Shown: positions 34,421-42,824 of the stretch, in pieces
Layout of the letters: each line of letters opens with the position of its first letter
Position numbering within the stretch: position 1 is the stretch's first letter
Assembly (NCBI GenBank): GCA_017552965.1
Contig: JAFZNQ010000010.1
Span: 1 to 64,000, forward strand
Reading direction: 5' to 3'
DNA length: 64,000 bases
Source of the DNA: Abditibacteriota bacterium
Lineage (GTDB): Bacteria > Armatimonadota > UBA5829
Position numbers and translations under genes: made by a program
Notes under the pieces: model-generated
What the model was told of the DNA's origin: nothing
The model's database searches: none
Seen by the model: only the letters and a program-made list of their open reading frames with translations

Positions 34421-34821
34421 AGTCTTCCGCCTTTTACTCCATCCTCTGCGGCATCGGTTCGCTGATGGCCATCCACCAGCTGTTTTGCGTGGTGTGCCTG
34501 GTGTTCTCCGCCAACGAGACGGATTTTGTCAATCCCCTCATATGCGCCGCCGTTTATATGCTGCTGCTCATATTCGCAGGGCCCATCTCCCGGGCTGCCG
34601 CCGGGACAAAGCCCCGTCTGGATCCCGTGGCTTTTCTGTGCTCCTTCTGCGCCACCGCCTGCGTCTATATCTTCACCGGCAAGGTCCGGCAGATCATACT
34701 TATCGCCCGGCATGATTCCCTGGGACTTTCGGACCCCTGCATCAACACGGGCGTCGCAGTGTATGCCCTGATCATTTACTTCGTAGTTTTTCTCATTTTT
34801 CGCAAAATCCTCAAAAAGTAG
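34417..34821 (+). CDS. Small membrane protein, unrecognised (lepB operon)
   Basis: A 134-residue protein without a recognised family. Four hydrophobic segments are visible (about 8-30, 42-60, 68-88 and 108-130), and the C-terminus is basic (FRKILKK), so it should sit in the inner membrane with the tail inside. It begins in the ATGA overlap with the preceding gene. It resembles that neighbour in size and topology but no clear sequence repeat is seen. The gdhA promoter starts 2 nt after its stop. Confidence 0.7.
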   Translation: MKSSAFYSILCGIGSLMAIHQLFCVVCLVFSANETDFVNPLICAAVYMLLLIFAGPISRAAAGTKPRLDPVAFLCSFCATACVYIFTGKVRQIILIARHDSLGLSDPCINTGVAVYALIIYFVVFLIFRKILKK

Positions 34822-34822
34822 A

Positions 34823-34851
34823 TTGACACCCCCGCCTCCCGGTGGTATAAT
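34823..34851 (+). promoter_or_regulatory. Strong promoter of gdhA
   Basis: TTGACA and TATAAT are both perfect, with exactly 17 nt between them and TGG before the -10. This is the closest consensus promoter in the window, which fits a highly expressed ammonium-assimilation gene. Confidence 0.9.
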
Positions 34852-34905
34852 ATAGTTTGTGAGTTTTTTTACGAAAAGACTTAACATATTTTCAAGGAGA
34901 CGAAG

Positions 34906-36156
34906 ATGTCAAACGACTACAATCCCTTCAAAGTAGCCCAGGCACAGCTTGACAAAGCCTGTGCAGCCTTAGGTCTGGATGAAGGCACCCACCAGATGCT
35001 CCGCAATCCTATGAGAGAATACCACTTCACCATTCCCGTCAAGATGGACGACGGCACGGTCAAGGTGTTCCAGGGATTCAGAGTTCAGTACAACGATGCG
35101 CGCGGTCCCAACAAGGGCGGAATCCGCTTCCATCCCTCCGAGACCATAGACACGGTCAGAGCGCTTGCCGCTTGGATGACCTGGAAGACCTCCGTCGTGG
35201 ATATCCCTCTCGGCGGCGGCAAGGGCGGCGTCATCTGCAACCCCAAAGAGATGTCCGAGGGTGAGCTGGAGCGCCTGTCCCGCGGCTGGATGAGAGTCAT
35301 GGCCTACAACCTGGGCAGCAAGAAAGATGTTCCCGCTCCCGACGTTTACACCACCGGCCAGATCATGTGCTGGATGATGGATGAATATGAGACTATCAAG
35401 GGTCATGCCGAGCCCGGCGTTATCACCGGCAAGCCCCTGGGCAACGGCGGTTCCGCAGGACGCGGCGACGCTACCGCCCGCGGCGGCGTGTACTGCGCCA
35501 GAGAAGCTGCCAAGAAGCTCGGTATCGATCTGAAGGGCGCCACCGTAGCCATCCAGGGCTTCGGCAACGCCGGCCAGTTTGCTGCCACTCTGATCGAAAG
35601 CATTTGCGGTTCCAAGGTCGTTGCAGCCTGCGACACCAAGGCCTCCATTTACAATCCCGACGGCATCGACGCTCAGGATCTGGTCAACTACAAGCTGGCC
35701 AACAAGTCCCTGAAGGGCTATCCCAAGGCCAAGGAGATCTCCCAGGCCGAGCTGCTGGCTCTGGACGTAGACGTTCTGATCCCCGCTGCTCTGGAGAACA
35801 CCCTGACTGCGGACAACGCCGCTCAGGTCAAGGCCAAGATGATCCTCGAGCTGGCCAACGGTCCCACCACTCCCGAAGCTGACGTCATCCTGGACAAGAA
35901 CGGCGTATTCGTAGTACCCGACTTCCTGTGCAACGCCGGCGGCGTGACCGTATCCTACTTCGAGAACGTTCAGAACGAGTACAACTACTACTGGACCGAA
36001 GAAGAGGTACAGGAGAAACTGGACCAGAAGATGACCGCTGCCTTCAACGCAGTGTATGACATGCACGTTGCCAAGAACGTGGACATGAGAGAAGCCGCAT
36101 ACCTGGTAGCCGTCAAGCGCGTAGCCGATGCTATGAAGCTCAGAGGCTGGGTGTGA
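34906..36156 (+). CDS. gdhA: Glutamate dehydrogenase (Glu/Leu/Phe/Val dehydrogenase family)
   Basis: Interconverts glutamate and 2-oxoglutarate plus ammonia with NAD(P)H. Seen: the substrate-binding GGIRFHPS, the catalytic Lys in PLGGGKGGVICNP, the DVPAPDVYTT segment and the dinucleotide fold GFGNAGQFAA (about residues 210-219). C-terminal PDFLCNAGGVTVSYFEN is typical. Length 416 matches the hexameric small form. AAGGAGA precedes the ATG. Codon choice is rich in frequent codons, and the promoter is near consensus, so strong expression is expected. Cofactor preference cannot be read from sequence. Confidence 0.95.
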   Translation: MSNDYNPFKVAQAQLDKACAALGLDEGTHQMLRNPMREYHFTIPVKMDDGTVKVFQGFRVQYNDARGPNKGGIRFHPSETIDTVRALAAWMTWKTSVVDIPLGGGKGGVICNPKEMSEGELERLSRGWMRVMAYNLGSKKDVPAPDVYTTGQIMCWMMDEYETIKGHAEPGVITGKPLGNGGSAGRGDATARGGVYCAREAAKKLGIDLKGATVAIQGFGNAGQFAATLIESICGSKVVAACDTKASIYNPDGIDAQDLVNYKLANKSLKGYPKAKEISQAELLALDVDVLIPAALENTLTADNAAQVKAKMILELANGPTTPEADVILDKNGVFVVPDFLCNAGGVTVSYFENVQNEYNYYWTEEEVQEKLDQKMTAAFNAVYDMHVAKNVDMREAAYLVAVKRVADAMKLRGWV

Positions 36157-36172
36157 TCTCAGCGTAAATAAC

Positions 36173-36206
36173 AGGGGCAATACTTCGCGTACTGCCCCTT
36201 TTTTTT
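36173..36206 (+). terminator. Terminator of gdhA
   Basis: A stem of 7 plus 3 bp with one mismatch (AGGGGCA/TGCCCCT) and a 5-nt loop, followed by eight T. It overlaps the end of the convergent small membrane protein gene. Confidence 0.88.
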
Positions 36207-36660
36207 AGAACTGAAACGGCATCCTGCCAGACCGTCTGTCCAGCAGATCTATGAGCTTGCGCAGATTGTCTGAGCCCAGAAGGATATAGTTCAGGGCCAA
36301 TGAGCGGCCCCCTTCTCCCTTCGGCGGCTCAAGGCCCGAGAGACGGACCCCGTCATACCGGGTATAGGCTGTCAGACCGTAGGTCTTCTCTCCGCCCTTG
36401 TTCGTCACAACGACCGAGTCCTCCCGCAGCTCTATCTCTGAGAAAAACAGCGGGAAATAGCCGCGGATGCAGACTATATAAAAGGCCAGCCACAGGGCGA
36501 ACACCACGGACATGAGTATCCTGACGGGCAGATTGGCCTCAGGGCGGCCAAAGCAGCCAAAGCATGCCAGCAGCATATACAAAAACTGCAGGCCGCAGGC
36601 CAGAAGCAACAGGTGCAGAGTGATGCCCAAAGCGGGCCTTCGGGGCAGACGGAATATCAT
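36205..36660 (-). CDS. Small membrane protein with two N-terminal segments, unrecognised
   Basis: A 151-residue protein with two hydrophobic segments (about 12-33 and 46-68) and a soluble C-terminal half. The order of strands in that half (SEIELREDSVVVTNKGG) recalls bacterial PH-like domains of YdbS/YdjH-type membrane proteins, but the match is only by shape. It converges on gdhA and starts with ATG preceded by GAGGGA. Function unknown. Confidence 0.6.
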   Translation of the reverse strand: MIFRLPRRPALGITLHLLLLACGLQFLYMLLACFGCFGRPEANLPVRILMSVVFALWLAFYIVCIRGYFPLFFSEIELREDSVVVTNKGGEKTYGLTAYTRYDGVRLSGLEPPKGEGGRSLALNYILLGSDNLRKLIDLLDRRSGRMPFQF

Positions 36661-36720
36661 AGGTCCCTCAACAAAACGAATTCAAATATATTATATCTTA
36701 TTTACAACGGATTAGCAAAC

Positions 36721-37119
36721 ATGAAGACTATCACCATCAGGACAGACAAGAGGCAGCAGTTCGTGGACATCACCCGGGAGGTCAGACAGGCTGTGGCCGA
36801 GTCCGGCGTCAAAGAAGGCGTAGCCGTGGTATTCACCCCTCACACCACCGCCGGCGTCACCATCAACGAGAACGCCGACCCCGACGTACTGCGGGACCTC
36901 GCGCTCACCTATTCGTCGGTGTTCCCCGACAGAGCCGACTATCTCCACTGCGAAGGCAATTCCGACGCTCACATGAAGAGCTCGGTCACTGGCTGTCAGA
37001 CCACTCTGATCATATCCGGAGGCTCGGTGGTGCTGGGAGTATGGCAAAACGTGTATTTTTGCGAGTTTGACGGACCCCGGACCCGCAAGGTGTACGTGCA
37101 GACGGCAGGCGACAAATGA
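36721..37119 (+). CDS. YjbQ/UPF0047 family protein
   Basis: A 132-residue member of the YjbQ family (secondary thiamine-phosphate synthase-like), small soluble proteins with a trimeric fold. The family hallmarks are present: FTPHTTAGVTINENADPDV with two conserved His and an acidic site, and NSDAHMKSSVTG with the second His pair. The in vivo role is not settled; weak thiamine-phosphate synthase activity is reported for E. coli YjbQ. The longer frame starts 36 codons earlier, but family alignment and length favour this ATG. It overlaps ispH by ATGA. Confidence 0.85.
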   Translation: MKTITIRTDKRQQFVDITREVRQAVAESGVKEGVAVVFTPHTTAGVTINENADPDVLRDLALTYSSVFPDRADYLHCEGNSDAHMKSSVTGCQTTLIISGGSVVLGVWQNVYFCEFDGPRTRKVYVQTAGDK

Positions 37120-37958
37120 AGGTCATCATCAGTGAGAACTCCGGCTTTTGCTTCGGAGTGGAGAGAGCCATGAAGCTCACCGCCGGCACCCTGAAGGACA
37201 ATTCGGGCGTCCGCATCGCCACCTACGGTCCCCTGATACACAATCCTCAGGTAGTGTCCCTGCTGGAGGAAAAAGGGGCCAAGGTCATCCAAAAGACCGA
37301 CACCGAGTTCAACACGGACATCCTCATCATGCCCTCCCACGGCGCTCCGAAGGAGATATACGCCAAATGCAGTGAAAAGGACATTCGCATAGTGGACGCC
37401 ACCTGCCCCTTCGTCAAGGACGTGCACAACAAGGTCCGGGAGTTCATCAGGCAGAATATGTGCGTGGTGATCATAGGCGACGCCAATCACACGGAGATCA
37501 AGGGGGTAGTCAGCTGGGCCGACAACCAGTGTGTGGTGATAGGCTCCGAAAGCGATATAGACAAATACGATTTTTCCGATAAGGACGTGGGCATAGTCAG
37601 CCAGACCACCAACAGCGAAGAATACTTTGCCAACCTGGCCGACAGGATAGTCAAAAAGGCCAGGAGCGCCGTGGTCCAGAACACCATCTGCTCCGCCACC
37701 CGCAACAGACAGGACTCGGCCATAGCTCTCGCCAGAGAGACCGACGCCATGGTGGTCATAGGCGGCAAGAACTCAGCCAATACCAAAAGGCTGTATCAGC
37801 TGTGCAGAGAGGCCAATCCCAACACCTATCACATAGAGACCGCCGAAGAGCTGAAGAGCGAATGGTTTGACTCCTCGCATACGGTAGCCCTCACGGCAGG
37901 CGCCTCCACTCCCGCCTGGATAATATCGGAGGTGGCCGAAAAGCTCTCGGAGATGTAA
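37116..37958 (+). CDS. ispH: 4-hydroxy-3-methylbut-2-enyl diphosphate reductase
   Basis: The last step of the MEP isoprenoid pathway, converting HMBPP to IPP and DMAPP with a [4Fe-4S] cluster. The three cluster Cys are visible: Cys12 (NSGFCFGVERA), Cys97 (DATCPFV) and Cys192 (NTICSATRNRQ). The catalytic Glu127 lies in HTEIKG, and SHGAP is present. Length 280 is typical for the short bacterial form without S1 domains. It overlaps the YjbQ gene and is followed by a terminator. Cytoplasmic, oxygen-sensitive. Confidence 0.97.
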   Translation: MKVIISENSGFCFGVERAMKLTAGTLKDNSGVRIATYGPLIHNPQVVSLLEEKGAKVIQKTDTEFNTDILIMPSHGAPKEIYAKCSEKDIRIVDATCPFVKDVHNKVREFIRQNMCVVIIGDANHTEIKGVVSWADNQCVVIGSESDIDKYDFSDKDVGIVSQTTNSEEYFANLADRIVKKARSAVVQNTICSATRNRQDSAIALARETDAMVVIGGKNSANTKRLYQLCREANPNTYHIETAEELKSEWFDSSHTVALTAGASTPAWIISEVAEKLSEM

Positions 37959-37963
37959 AAAAC

Positions 37964-37991
37964 AGCGCGGCTGTCGCCGCGCTTATTTTTT
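37964..37991 (+). terminator. Terminator of ispH
   Basis: An 8-bp stem AGCGCGGC/GCCGCGCT with a 4-nt loop, followed by TATTTTTTG. It lies between ispH and the convergent fucose-isomerase-like gene. Confidence 0.88.
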
Positions 37992-37992
37992 G

Positions 37993-39456
37993 TTAAAACG
38001 GGTTTTCCCCGGCATACAGACACTCCCTGGGATAGCTGATGTCCGTGACTCCCAGCAGCTTTACTGCCTCGAACAGGGTGGAGGCTGCGTGGTCAAAGGC
38101 TATGGCCGAGTGATGAGGATAGCCCTTCTCCACCAGCACGTTTCTGTAGAAGCGGCTCATGCCGGGAACGGCGATGACGCCGGTGCTGCCAAAGGTACGC
38201 GGCTCTATATCCAGCACGCTGCCCTGGGCTATATAGCTCATGAGACGGCTTTCGATGTCCCCCTGCAGTCTGAACAGGGTCACCTTGCCGGGCTTCAGCT
38301 TGCCCTCTATGGTCCCTCTGGTGATGTCGGGCTCCGTGTCGGGCTCCAGATTGTTCTTCATGATCTTCTGATACTTCATGGAATAGTTTTCCATGCACGA
38401 AGAACAGGTGTTGCCACAGTGGAAGCCCATAAACAGATCCCGGGCCCGGCAGCCGGCCAGATCCCTGCCCTCGGCCATATCGGGAGGGACGGTGTTGTTG
38501 ATATCCAGTATGGTGGCAGGCTTCAGTGTAGCCAGCTGGCACATATACTCGGACAAAGCGCCGAACATATCCACTTCGCAGGCTACGGGTATCCCACGCA
38601 TAGCCAGCCGGGAATTCACGTAGCAGGGCACAAAGCCAAAGAACTCCTCAAAGGAGGGCCAGCATTTGTTGGCAAACACGCCGAAGCTGCGGGTGCCCAG
38701 ATTCTCTTCCATGAATTTGGTCAGAGCTATCTCAAATCTGGCCAGCCGTGACAGCACGCCCGGATAATTGTTGCCTGCTCCCAGCTCCGCTGCCATATCC
38801 TTTTCGATGGCGTCTGCCTCGGCAGTGGACACGTTGTTATAATAATACAGCAGATCCAGCTCGCTGTTTTCCATGACTTCGACGCCCAGCTTATACAGGG
38901 GGCCGATAGGCGCGTTGCAGGCATAAAAATCCTGAGGCCTGGGGCCAAAGCCGAATATCTTCAGGCCCCTGATGCCCAGCAACACTCTGGCTATGGGAAC
39001 GAAGCCAAGGATCATATCGGCCACTTCGCCGGGAAGCCCCACGGGCTCCTTGGGGATGTAGGCCCTGACGCCTCTCAGCTTCAGATTGTAGGAAGCGTTC
39101 AGCAGTCCGCAAAAGGCGTCGCCTCTCAGGTCCTCCAGTCCGTCGGAGGTCTCCTCGGCAGCGGCGCAAAACATCACCGGGCCGTCAAACTCCCGGGCAA
39201 ATATGGTCTCGGGGCCTTCCGGACCAAAGTTGCCCAGATATACCACAGCGCAATTGGCGCCGGCGGCTCTGGCTTCGTCAAGAGCCTTCAGGGTGTCGTC
39301 CTCGTGCTCTATGATGGTATTCAGGCGGCATATGTCAAACCCCTTCTCTCCGAGGGACCGGCATACTCCGTCAAGTCTGGACCGGGTAAGAGATTGGGCA
39401 AAGCAGTCTCTGCTCACTCCCACCACGCACATTTTTACATCGGGTGTGTTGATCAT
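37993..39456 (-). CDS. L-fucose/L-arabinose isomerase family protein
   Basis: A 487-residue protein of the fucose/arabinose isomerase-like superfamily, expected to interconvert an aldose and a ketose with a divalent metal. Seen: an N-terminal Rossmann-like half (AVVYLGNFGPEGPETIFA), CWPSFEEFFG, and the conserved CEVDMFGALSEYM segment with the metal-binding acidic residues (about 289-301). C-terminal FHCGNTCSSCMENYS contains several Cys. It is not close enough to FucI or AraA to name the sugar; many such proteins lie in gut glycan operons. GGAGATAC precedes the ATG. Confidence 0.75.
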   Translation of the reverse strand: MINTPDVKMCVVGVSRDCFAQSLTRSRLDGVCRSLGEKGFDICRLNTIIEHEDDTLKALDEARAAGANCAVVYLGNFGPEGPETIFAREFDGPVMFCAAAEETSDGLEDLRGDAFCGLLNASYNLKLRGVRAYIPKEPVGLPGEVADMILGFVPIARVLLGIRGLKIFGFGPRPQDFYACNAPIGPLYKLGVEVMENSELDLLYYYNNVSTAEADAIEKDMAAELGAGNNYPGVLSRLARFEIALTKFMEENLGTRSFGVFANKCWPSFEEFFGFVPCYVNSRLAMRGIPVACEVDMFGALSEYMCQLATLKPATILDINNTVPPDMAEGRDLAGCRARDLFMGFHCGNTCSSCMENYSMKYQKIMKNNLEPDTEPDITRGTIEGKLKPGKVTLFRLQGDIESRLMSYIAQGSVLDIEPRTFGSTGVIAVPGMSRFYRNVLVEKGYPHHSAIAFDHAASTLFEAVKLLGVTDISYPRECLYAGENPF

Positions 39457-39479
39457 GATAGTATCTCCGCATACTATAA

Positions 39480-39502
39480 GGCTGCCGACGCAGTCGGCAG
39501 CC
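39480..39502 (-). terminator. Hairpin after nfu
   Basis: A perfect 10-bp stem GGCTGCCGAC/GTCGGCAGCC with a 3-nt loop lies 7 nt after the nfu stop. The downstream sequence (TTATAGTAT) is only partly T-rich, so termination may be incomplete. Confidence 0.5.
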
Positions 39503-39508
39503 CATGGG

Positions 39509-39745
39509 TCAAAAGTCCACGTTCTCGATCCCCTTGACTTCGGGGACCACTTCGGTGATCACATTCTCGACAATGCTCTGCAGAGTCATTGCCGCGTGAG
39601 GACAGCCGTGGCAGGCTCCGTGGAGCTTGACCTTGACGATGTCGTCAACGACCTCCACAAATTCTATGTCACCGCCGTCCGCCTGCAGGTTGGGCCTGAT
39701 GGCCTCGATGCATTCTTTTACTTTGCTGATAGCTTCCTCGGTCAT
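39509..39745 (-). CDS. NifU C-terminal (Nfu) Fe-S scaffold protein
   Basis: A 78-residue Nfu-domain protein, which carries or transfers Fe-S clusters to target proteins. The cluster site CHGC (Cys-x2-Cys) lies at about residues 45-48 in HGACHGCPHAA. RPNLQADGGDIEFVEV is the family signature. AAGGAG precedes the ATG at 39745. It starts 10 nt after the iscU stop, so IscU and Nfu are co-expressed as partners. Confidence 0.9.
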   Translation of the reverse strand: MTEEAISKVKECIEAIRPNLQADGGDIEFVEVVDDIVKVKLHGACHGCPHAAMTLQSIVENVITEVVPEVKGIENVDF

Positions 39746-39755
39746 GATAATCTCC

Positions 39756-40193
39756 TTATTTATCCTTGTGTTCCACAGGGCAGGCATGCTCCTCTTCGGG
39801 CAGGTCCAGCCCCTTGCCGGTAGTCTTTTCCAAATAATCGCTGATGGCCTTTTTGATGGCCTGCTCCGCCAGCACCGAGCAGTGCATTTTTACCTTGGGA
39901 AGCCCTCCCAGGGCCTCTGCCACTGCAGCATTGGTGAGGGTAAGAGCCTCGTCGATGGTCTTGCCCTTGATCATCTCGGTGGACATGGAGCTGGTGGCTA
40001 TAGCGGCTCCGCAGCCAAAGGTCTTGAACTTCACGTCAGTGATGACTCCGTCCTCCACCTTGATGAACATCTTCATGATATCACCGCACACGGGATTGCC
40101 TACGGTGCCCACTCCGTCGGGGTCTTCTATCTCCCCCACGTTGCGGGGATTCATGAAGTGCTCCATGACTTTGTTTGAATATTTTTCAGGCAT
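39756..40193 (-). CDS. iscU: Iron-sulfur cluster scaffold IscU/NifU N-terminal
   Basis: Assembles [2Fe-2S] clusters from sulfur given by a cysteine desulfurase. The three ligand Cys are in NPVCGDIM, FGCGAAIA and KMHCSVLA. The N-terminus (MPEKYSNKVMEHFMNPRNVGE) is of the NifU-like type. At 145 residues it has a short C-terminal tail with a further Cys and His. No cysteine desulfurase is adjacent. It follows mdh directly (0 nt gap). The many Fe-S enzymes around it (NadA, RlmN, IspH, glycyl radical activase) would need it. Confidence 0.93.
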   Translation of the reverse strand: MPEKYSNKVMEHFMNPRNVGEIEDPDGVGTVGNPVCGDIMKMFIKVEDGVITDVKFKTFGCGAAIATSSMSTEMIKGKTIDEALTLTNAAVAEALGGLPKVKMHCSVLAEQAIKKAISDYLEKTTGKGLDLPEEEHACPVEHKDK

Positions 40194-41180
40194 TTATCCT
40201 AACAGCTCCTTCGCAGTATCTGCCTCTTCCTTGATCTCCTCAAAGGATCTCATCATCTCGGTCCGGAGCCCGTCGTCTATGTCGAGCCCCTGAACGATCT
40301 CATATTTGCCGTCCCTGCACACCACGGGGAAGCCGTACACGTAGCCTTCGGGAATACCGTAGCTGCCGTCGGACATGACGCCCATGGTGACCCAGTCGCC
40401 TTCGGGGGTACCGAAGTACCAGTTTTTCATATGGCAAATGGCGGCATTGGCGGCAGAGCCTGCCGAGGATGCTCCCCGGAGCTCCAGTATCTCCTGACCC
40501 CTGGCCTTGACCCTGGGGATAAACTCATTGCTGACCCAGTCTCCGTCCACCACTCCGGACACCTTTTTTCCGTGGAATTCGCAGTTGGAAATATCGGGGA
40601 CCTGACTCTTGGAATGATTGCCCCATATGGTCATCTTCTTGATGTCTCTGGGATGACAGCCTGCCTTGTGGGACAAAAGGCCTATGGCCCTGTTGTGGTC
40701 AAGGCGCAGCATGGCAGTAAAATTCTCTTTGGTCAGGTCCGGGGCGTTCTGAATGGCTATGTAGCAGTTGGTATTCACCGGATTGCCCACTACCAGCACC
40801 TTCACGTCCCGCTTGGCGTTGTCATTGATGGCCTTGCCCTGAGTCTTGAATATGGCGATATTGGCGCCCAGCAGATCCCTGCGCTCCATTCCCTGAGTCC
40901 GGGGGCGGGAGCCTACGAGAAACACGGCGTCGCTGTCTTTGAAGGCCTCGTCGGTATCGGTGGTGATGACTGTCTTTGCCAGGGTATCAAAAGCGCAGTC
41001 GTCCAGCTCATACTGGAGTCCGGTGAGCCTTTTGACAATGGCTTCCATATCGAGATCCAAAAGCCTCAGCTCCACGGAACGGTTTTTCCCGAAGAGCTCT
41101 CCGGCGGCTATTCTGAACGCAAGAGCATAACCTATCTGGCCGGCAGCGCCGGTGATCGTAACAACTAACGGTTTTGACAT
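40194..41180 (-). CDS. mdh: Malate dehydrogenase
   Basis: NAD-dependent interconversion of malate and oxaloacetate. The dinucleotide loop GAAGQIGYALA (residues 11-21), SRPRTQGMERRDLL (substrate Arg), GNPVNTNCYI, LDHNRA and catalytic His in WGNHSKSQVP all match the group of malate dehydrogenases with long subunits (about 328 residues). Cytoplasmic. The gene lies between trpS and iscU in a compact minus-strand operon. AGGGTG precedes the ATG. Confidence 0.95.
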   Translation of the reverse strand: MSKPLVVTITGAAGQIGYALAFRIAAGELFGKNRSVELRLLDLDMEAIVKRLTGLQYELDDCAFDTLAKTVITTDTDEAFKDSDAVFLVGSRPRTQGMERRDLLGANIAIFKTQGKAINDNAKRDVKVLVVGNPVNTNCYIAIQNAPDLTKENFTAMLRLDHNRAIGLLSHKAGCHPRDIKKMTIWGNHSKSQVPDISNCEFHGKKVSGVVDGDWVSNEFIPRVKARGQEILELRGASSAGSAANAAICHMKNWYFGTPEGDWVTMGVMSDGSYGIPEGYVYGFPVVCRDGKYEIVQGLDIDDGLRTEMMRSFEEIKEEADTAKELLG

Positions 41181-41190
41181 TTATAACACC

Positions 41191-42183
41191 CTAATCTTTC
41201 ATGTTCATTGCCGAACGAACTTCTTTCATAGTCTCGGCGGCGGTGGCAGAAGCCTTTTCTGCGCCGTCGGCCAGAGCCTTCCGAACATAATCCATATTAT
41301 CAGCCAGCTCGCTTCGACGCTCTCTGATAGGCCTCAGCCTTTCGTTCAAAATCTCGGCAAGCTGTTTCTTGCATTGCATACAGCCCATGTGCCCGGCAGC
41401 GCACTCGTTTCTGAGCTGCGCGTCATTGTCGGGCCTGTATATATTCAGCATAGCGCACACGGCGCAACCGTCGGGATGACCCGGATCGTCCTTTCTGATC
41501 TTCACGGGATCCGTGAACATGCTCCGCACCTTTTGCCAGGTAGTATCGGCGTCGTCGGACACGTATATGGCGTTGTCATAGCTCTTGCTCATCTTGCGGC
41601 CGTCCAGTCCGGGCATGGCGGGTATAGAGGTCATGAGGCCGGCGCATTCCGGAAACACGTCTCCGTAATGGACGTTGAACCTGCGTCCTATCTCCCTGCA
41701 CAGCTCCAGATGGGGCAGCTGATCCCTGCCCACAGGCACCACGTCGGCCTTGTAGATCAGGATGTCGGCGCTCATGAGCACGGGATAGCCCATCAGACCA
41801 TAGCTGGCCTGCTCGCCGCCCAGCACGTTGTCCTTTTTTTCCTTGAAGGTAGGGACCCGCTCCAGCCATGAGATAGGCGTGATCATACTCAGCAAAAGAT
41901 GCAGCTCGGCGTGCTCCTTCACGTCCGACTGGACGAAAAAGGCGCACTTGTCCGGATCCAGCCCCGCTGCCAGCACGTCCAGAGCGACCTCCTCTCTGTA
42001 ATCGGCTATGCGCTCGGTGTTGGCATACAGAGTGGTCAGAGAGTGCCAATCGGCTATGAACAGATAGCTGTCATATTCATCCTGATATTTGACCCAGTTG
42101 CTGATGGCTCCCTCCAGGTTGCCTATATGGGGAATGCCCGTAGGCTGCATTCCGGAGAGCATGCGTTTTTTGTGTGAACTCAT
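41191..42183 (-). CDS. trpS: Tryptophanyl-tRNA synthetase, possible Fe-S form
   Basis: Class I synthetase for tRNA-Trp. HIGN (residues 19-22) and KMSKS (197-201) are both present; QPTGIPHIGN is the family start. Length 330 is typical. The C-terminal part has Cys240, Cys243, Cys261, Cys268 and Cys271. The pattern Cys-x20-Cys-x6-Cys-x2-Cys nearly equals the Cys-x22-Cys-x6-Cys-x2-Cys that binds a [4Fe-4S] cluster in the Thermotoga enzyme. It lies 13 nt after the M50 protease gene and 10 nt before mdh. Confidence 0.95.
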   Translation of the reverse strand: MSSHKKRMLSGMQPTGIPHIGNLEGAISNWVKYQDEYDSYLFIADWHSLTTLYANTERIADYREEVALDVLAAGLDPDKCAFFVQSDVKEHAELHLLLSMITPISWLERVPTFKEKKDNVLGGEQASYGLMGYPVLMSADILIYKADVVPVGRDQLPHLELCREIGRRFNVHYGDVFPECAGLMTSIPAMPGLDGRKMSKSYDNAIYVSDDADTTWQKVRSMFTDPVKIRKDDPGHPDGCAVCAMLNIYRPDNDAQLRNECAAGHMGCMQCKKQLAEILNERLRPIRERRSELADNMDYVRKALADGAEKASATAAETMKEVRSAMNMKD

Positions 42184-42196
42184 TAATACTGTCCTT

Positions 42197-42823
42197 TCAA
42201 ATCCCGACGAACAGACGGACCAGCATCTCCATGGGAATGGTGATGAGCACCTTCAGCGGGCTGTACAAAAAGCCGAGAAACGCTATGAACACTATGAGAT
42301 AATACTTCTGCATAAATATCATATAGCGGTTGGCCGCATTGTAGCTCATAAAGCCCAGGAGCAGTCTGGAGCCGTCCAGCGGATATATAGGTATCAAGTT
42401 AAATATAGCCAGAGACACGTTTACAGAGACGAGAATGATAAAGAAGGCCAGCGCCGAATGGGGCAGGCTGTCGATACACAGCCGCACCAGCAGTCCGGCA
42501 GCAAAGGCGGTCAGCAGATTGGCTGTGATCCCCGCCGCGGACACCAGCATCTCGTCTCTGCGGGGATTCCGCAGGTTCTGGGTGTTCACCGGCACCGGCT
42601 TGCCCCAGGCGAGGCCAAAGCCGGCAAAGGCCATAAACACGAGAAATATGGCGCCCACCGCATCCAGATGCTTGGCAGGATTCAGAGTCAGCCTGCCTTG
42701 CAGCTTGGCGGTGCTGTCGCCGCACTTGTAAGCCACGTATGCGTGGGCAAACTCGTGAACGCTGAAGCCTATCAAAAGGGCTATGAGAAAATAGATGCCC
42801 CTTTGCAAAAAATTCATTTCCAT
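42197..42823 (-). CDS. Site-2 protease family (M50) membrane metalloprotease
   Basis: A 208-residue M50 zinc protease, a small cytoplasm-facing type without PDZ domain. The zinc motif HEFAH is at residues 23-27, and the third ligand lies in NLIPIYPLDGSR. Four to five hydrophobic segments fit a polytopic inner-membrane protein. Its substrate is unknown; anti-sigma factors or membrane peptides are usual. The start lies 1 nt after the lysA stop. Confidence 0.88.
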   Translation of the reverse strand: MEMNFLQRGIYFLIALLIGFSVHEFAHAYVAYKCGDSTAKLQGRLTLNPAKHLDAVGAIFLVFMAFAGFGLAWGKPVPVNTQNLRNPRRDEMLVSAAGITANLLTAFAAGLLVRLCIDSLPHSALAFFIILVSVNVSLAIFNLIPIYPLDGSRLLLGFMSYNAANRYMIFMQKYYLIVFIAFLGFLYSPLKVLITIPMEMLVRLFVGI

Positions 42824-42824
42824 A

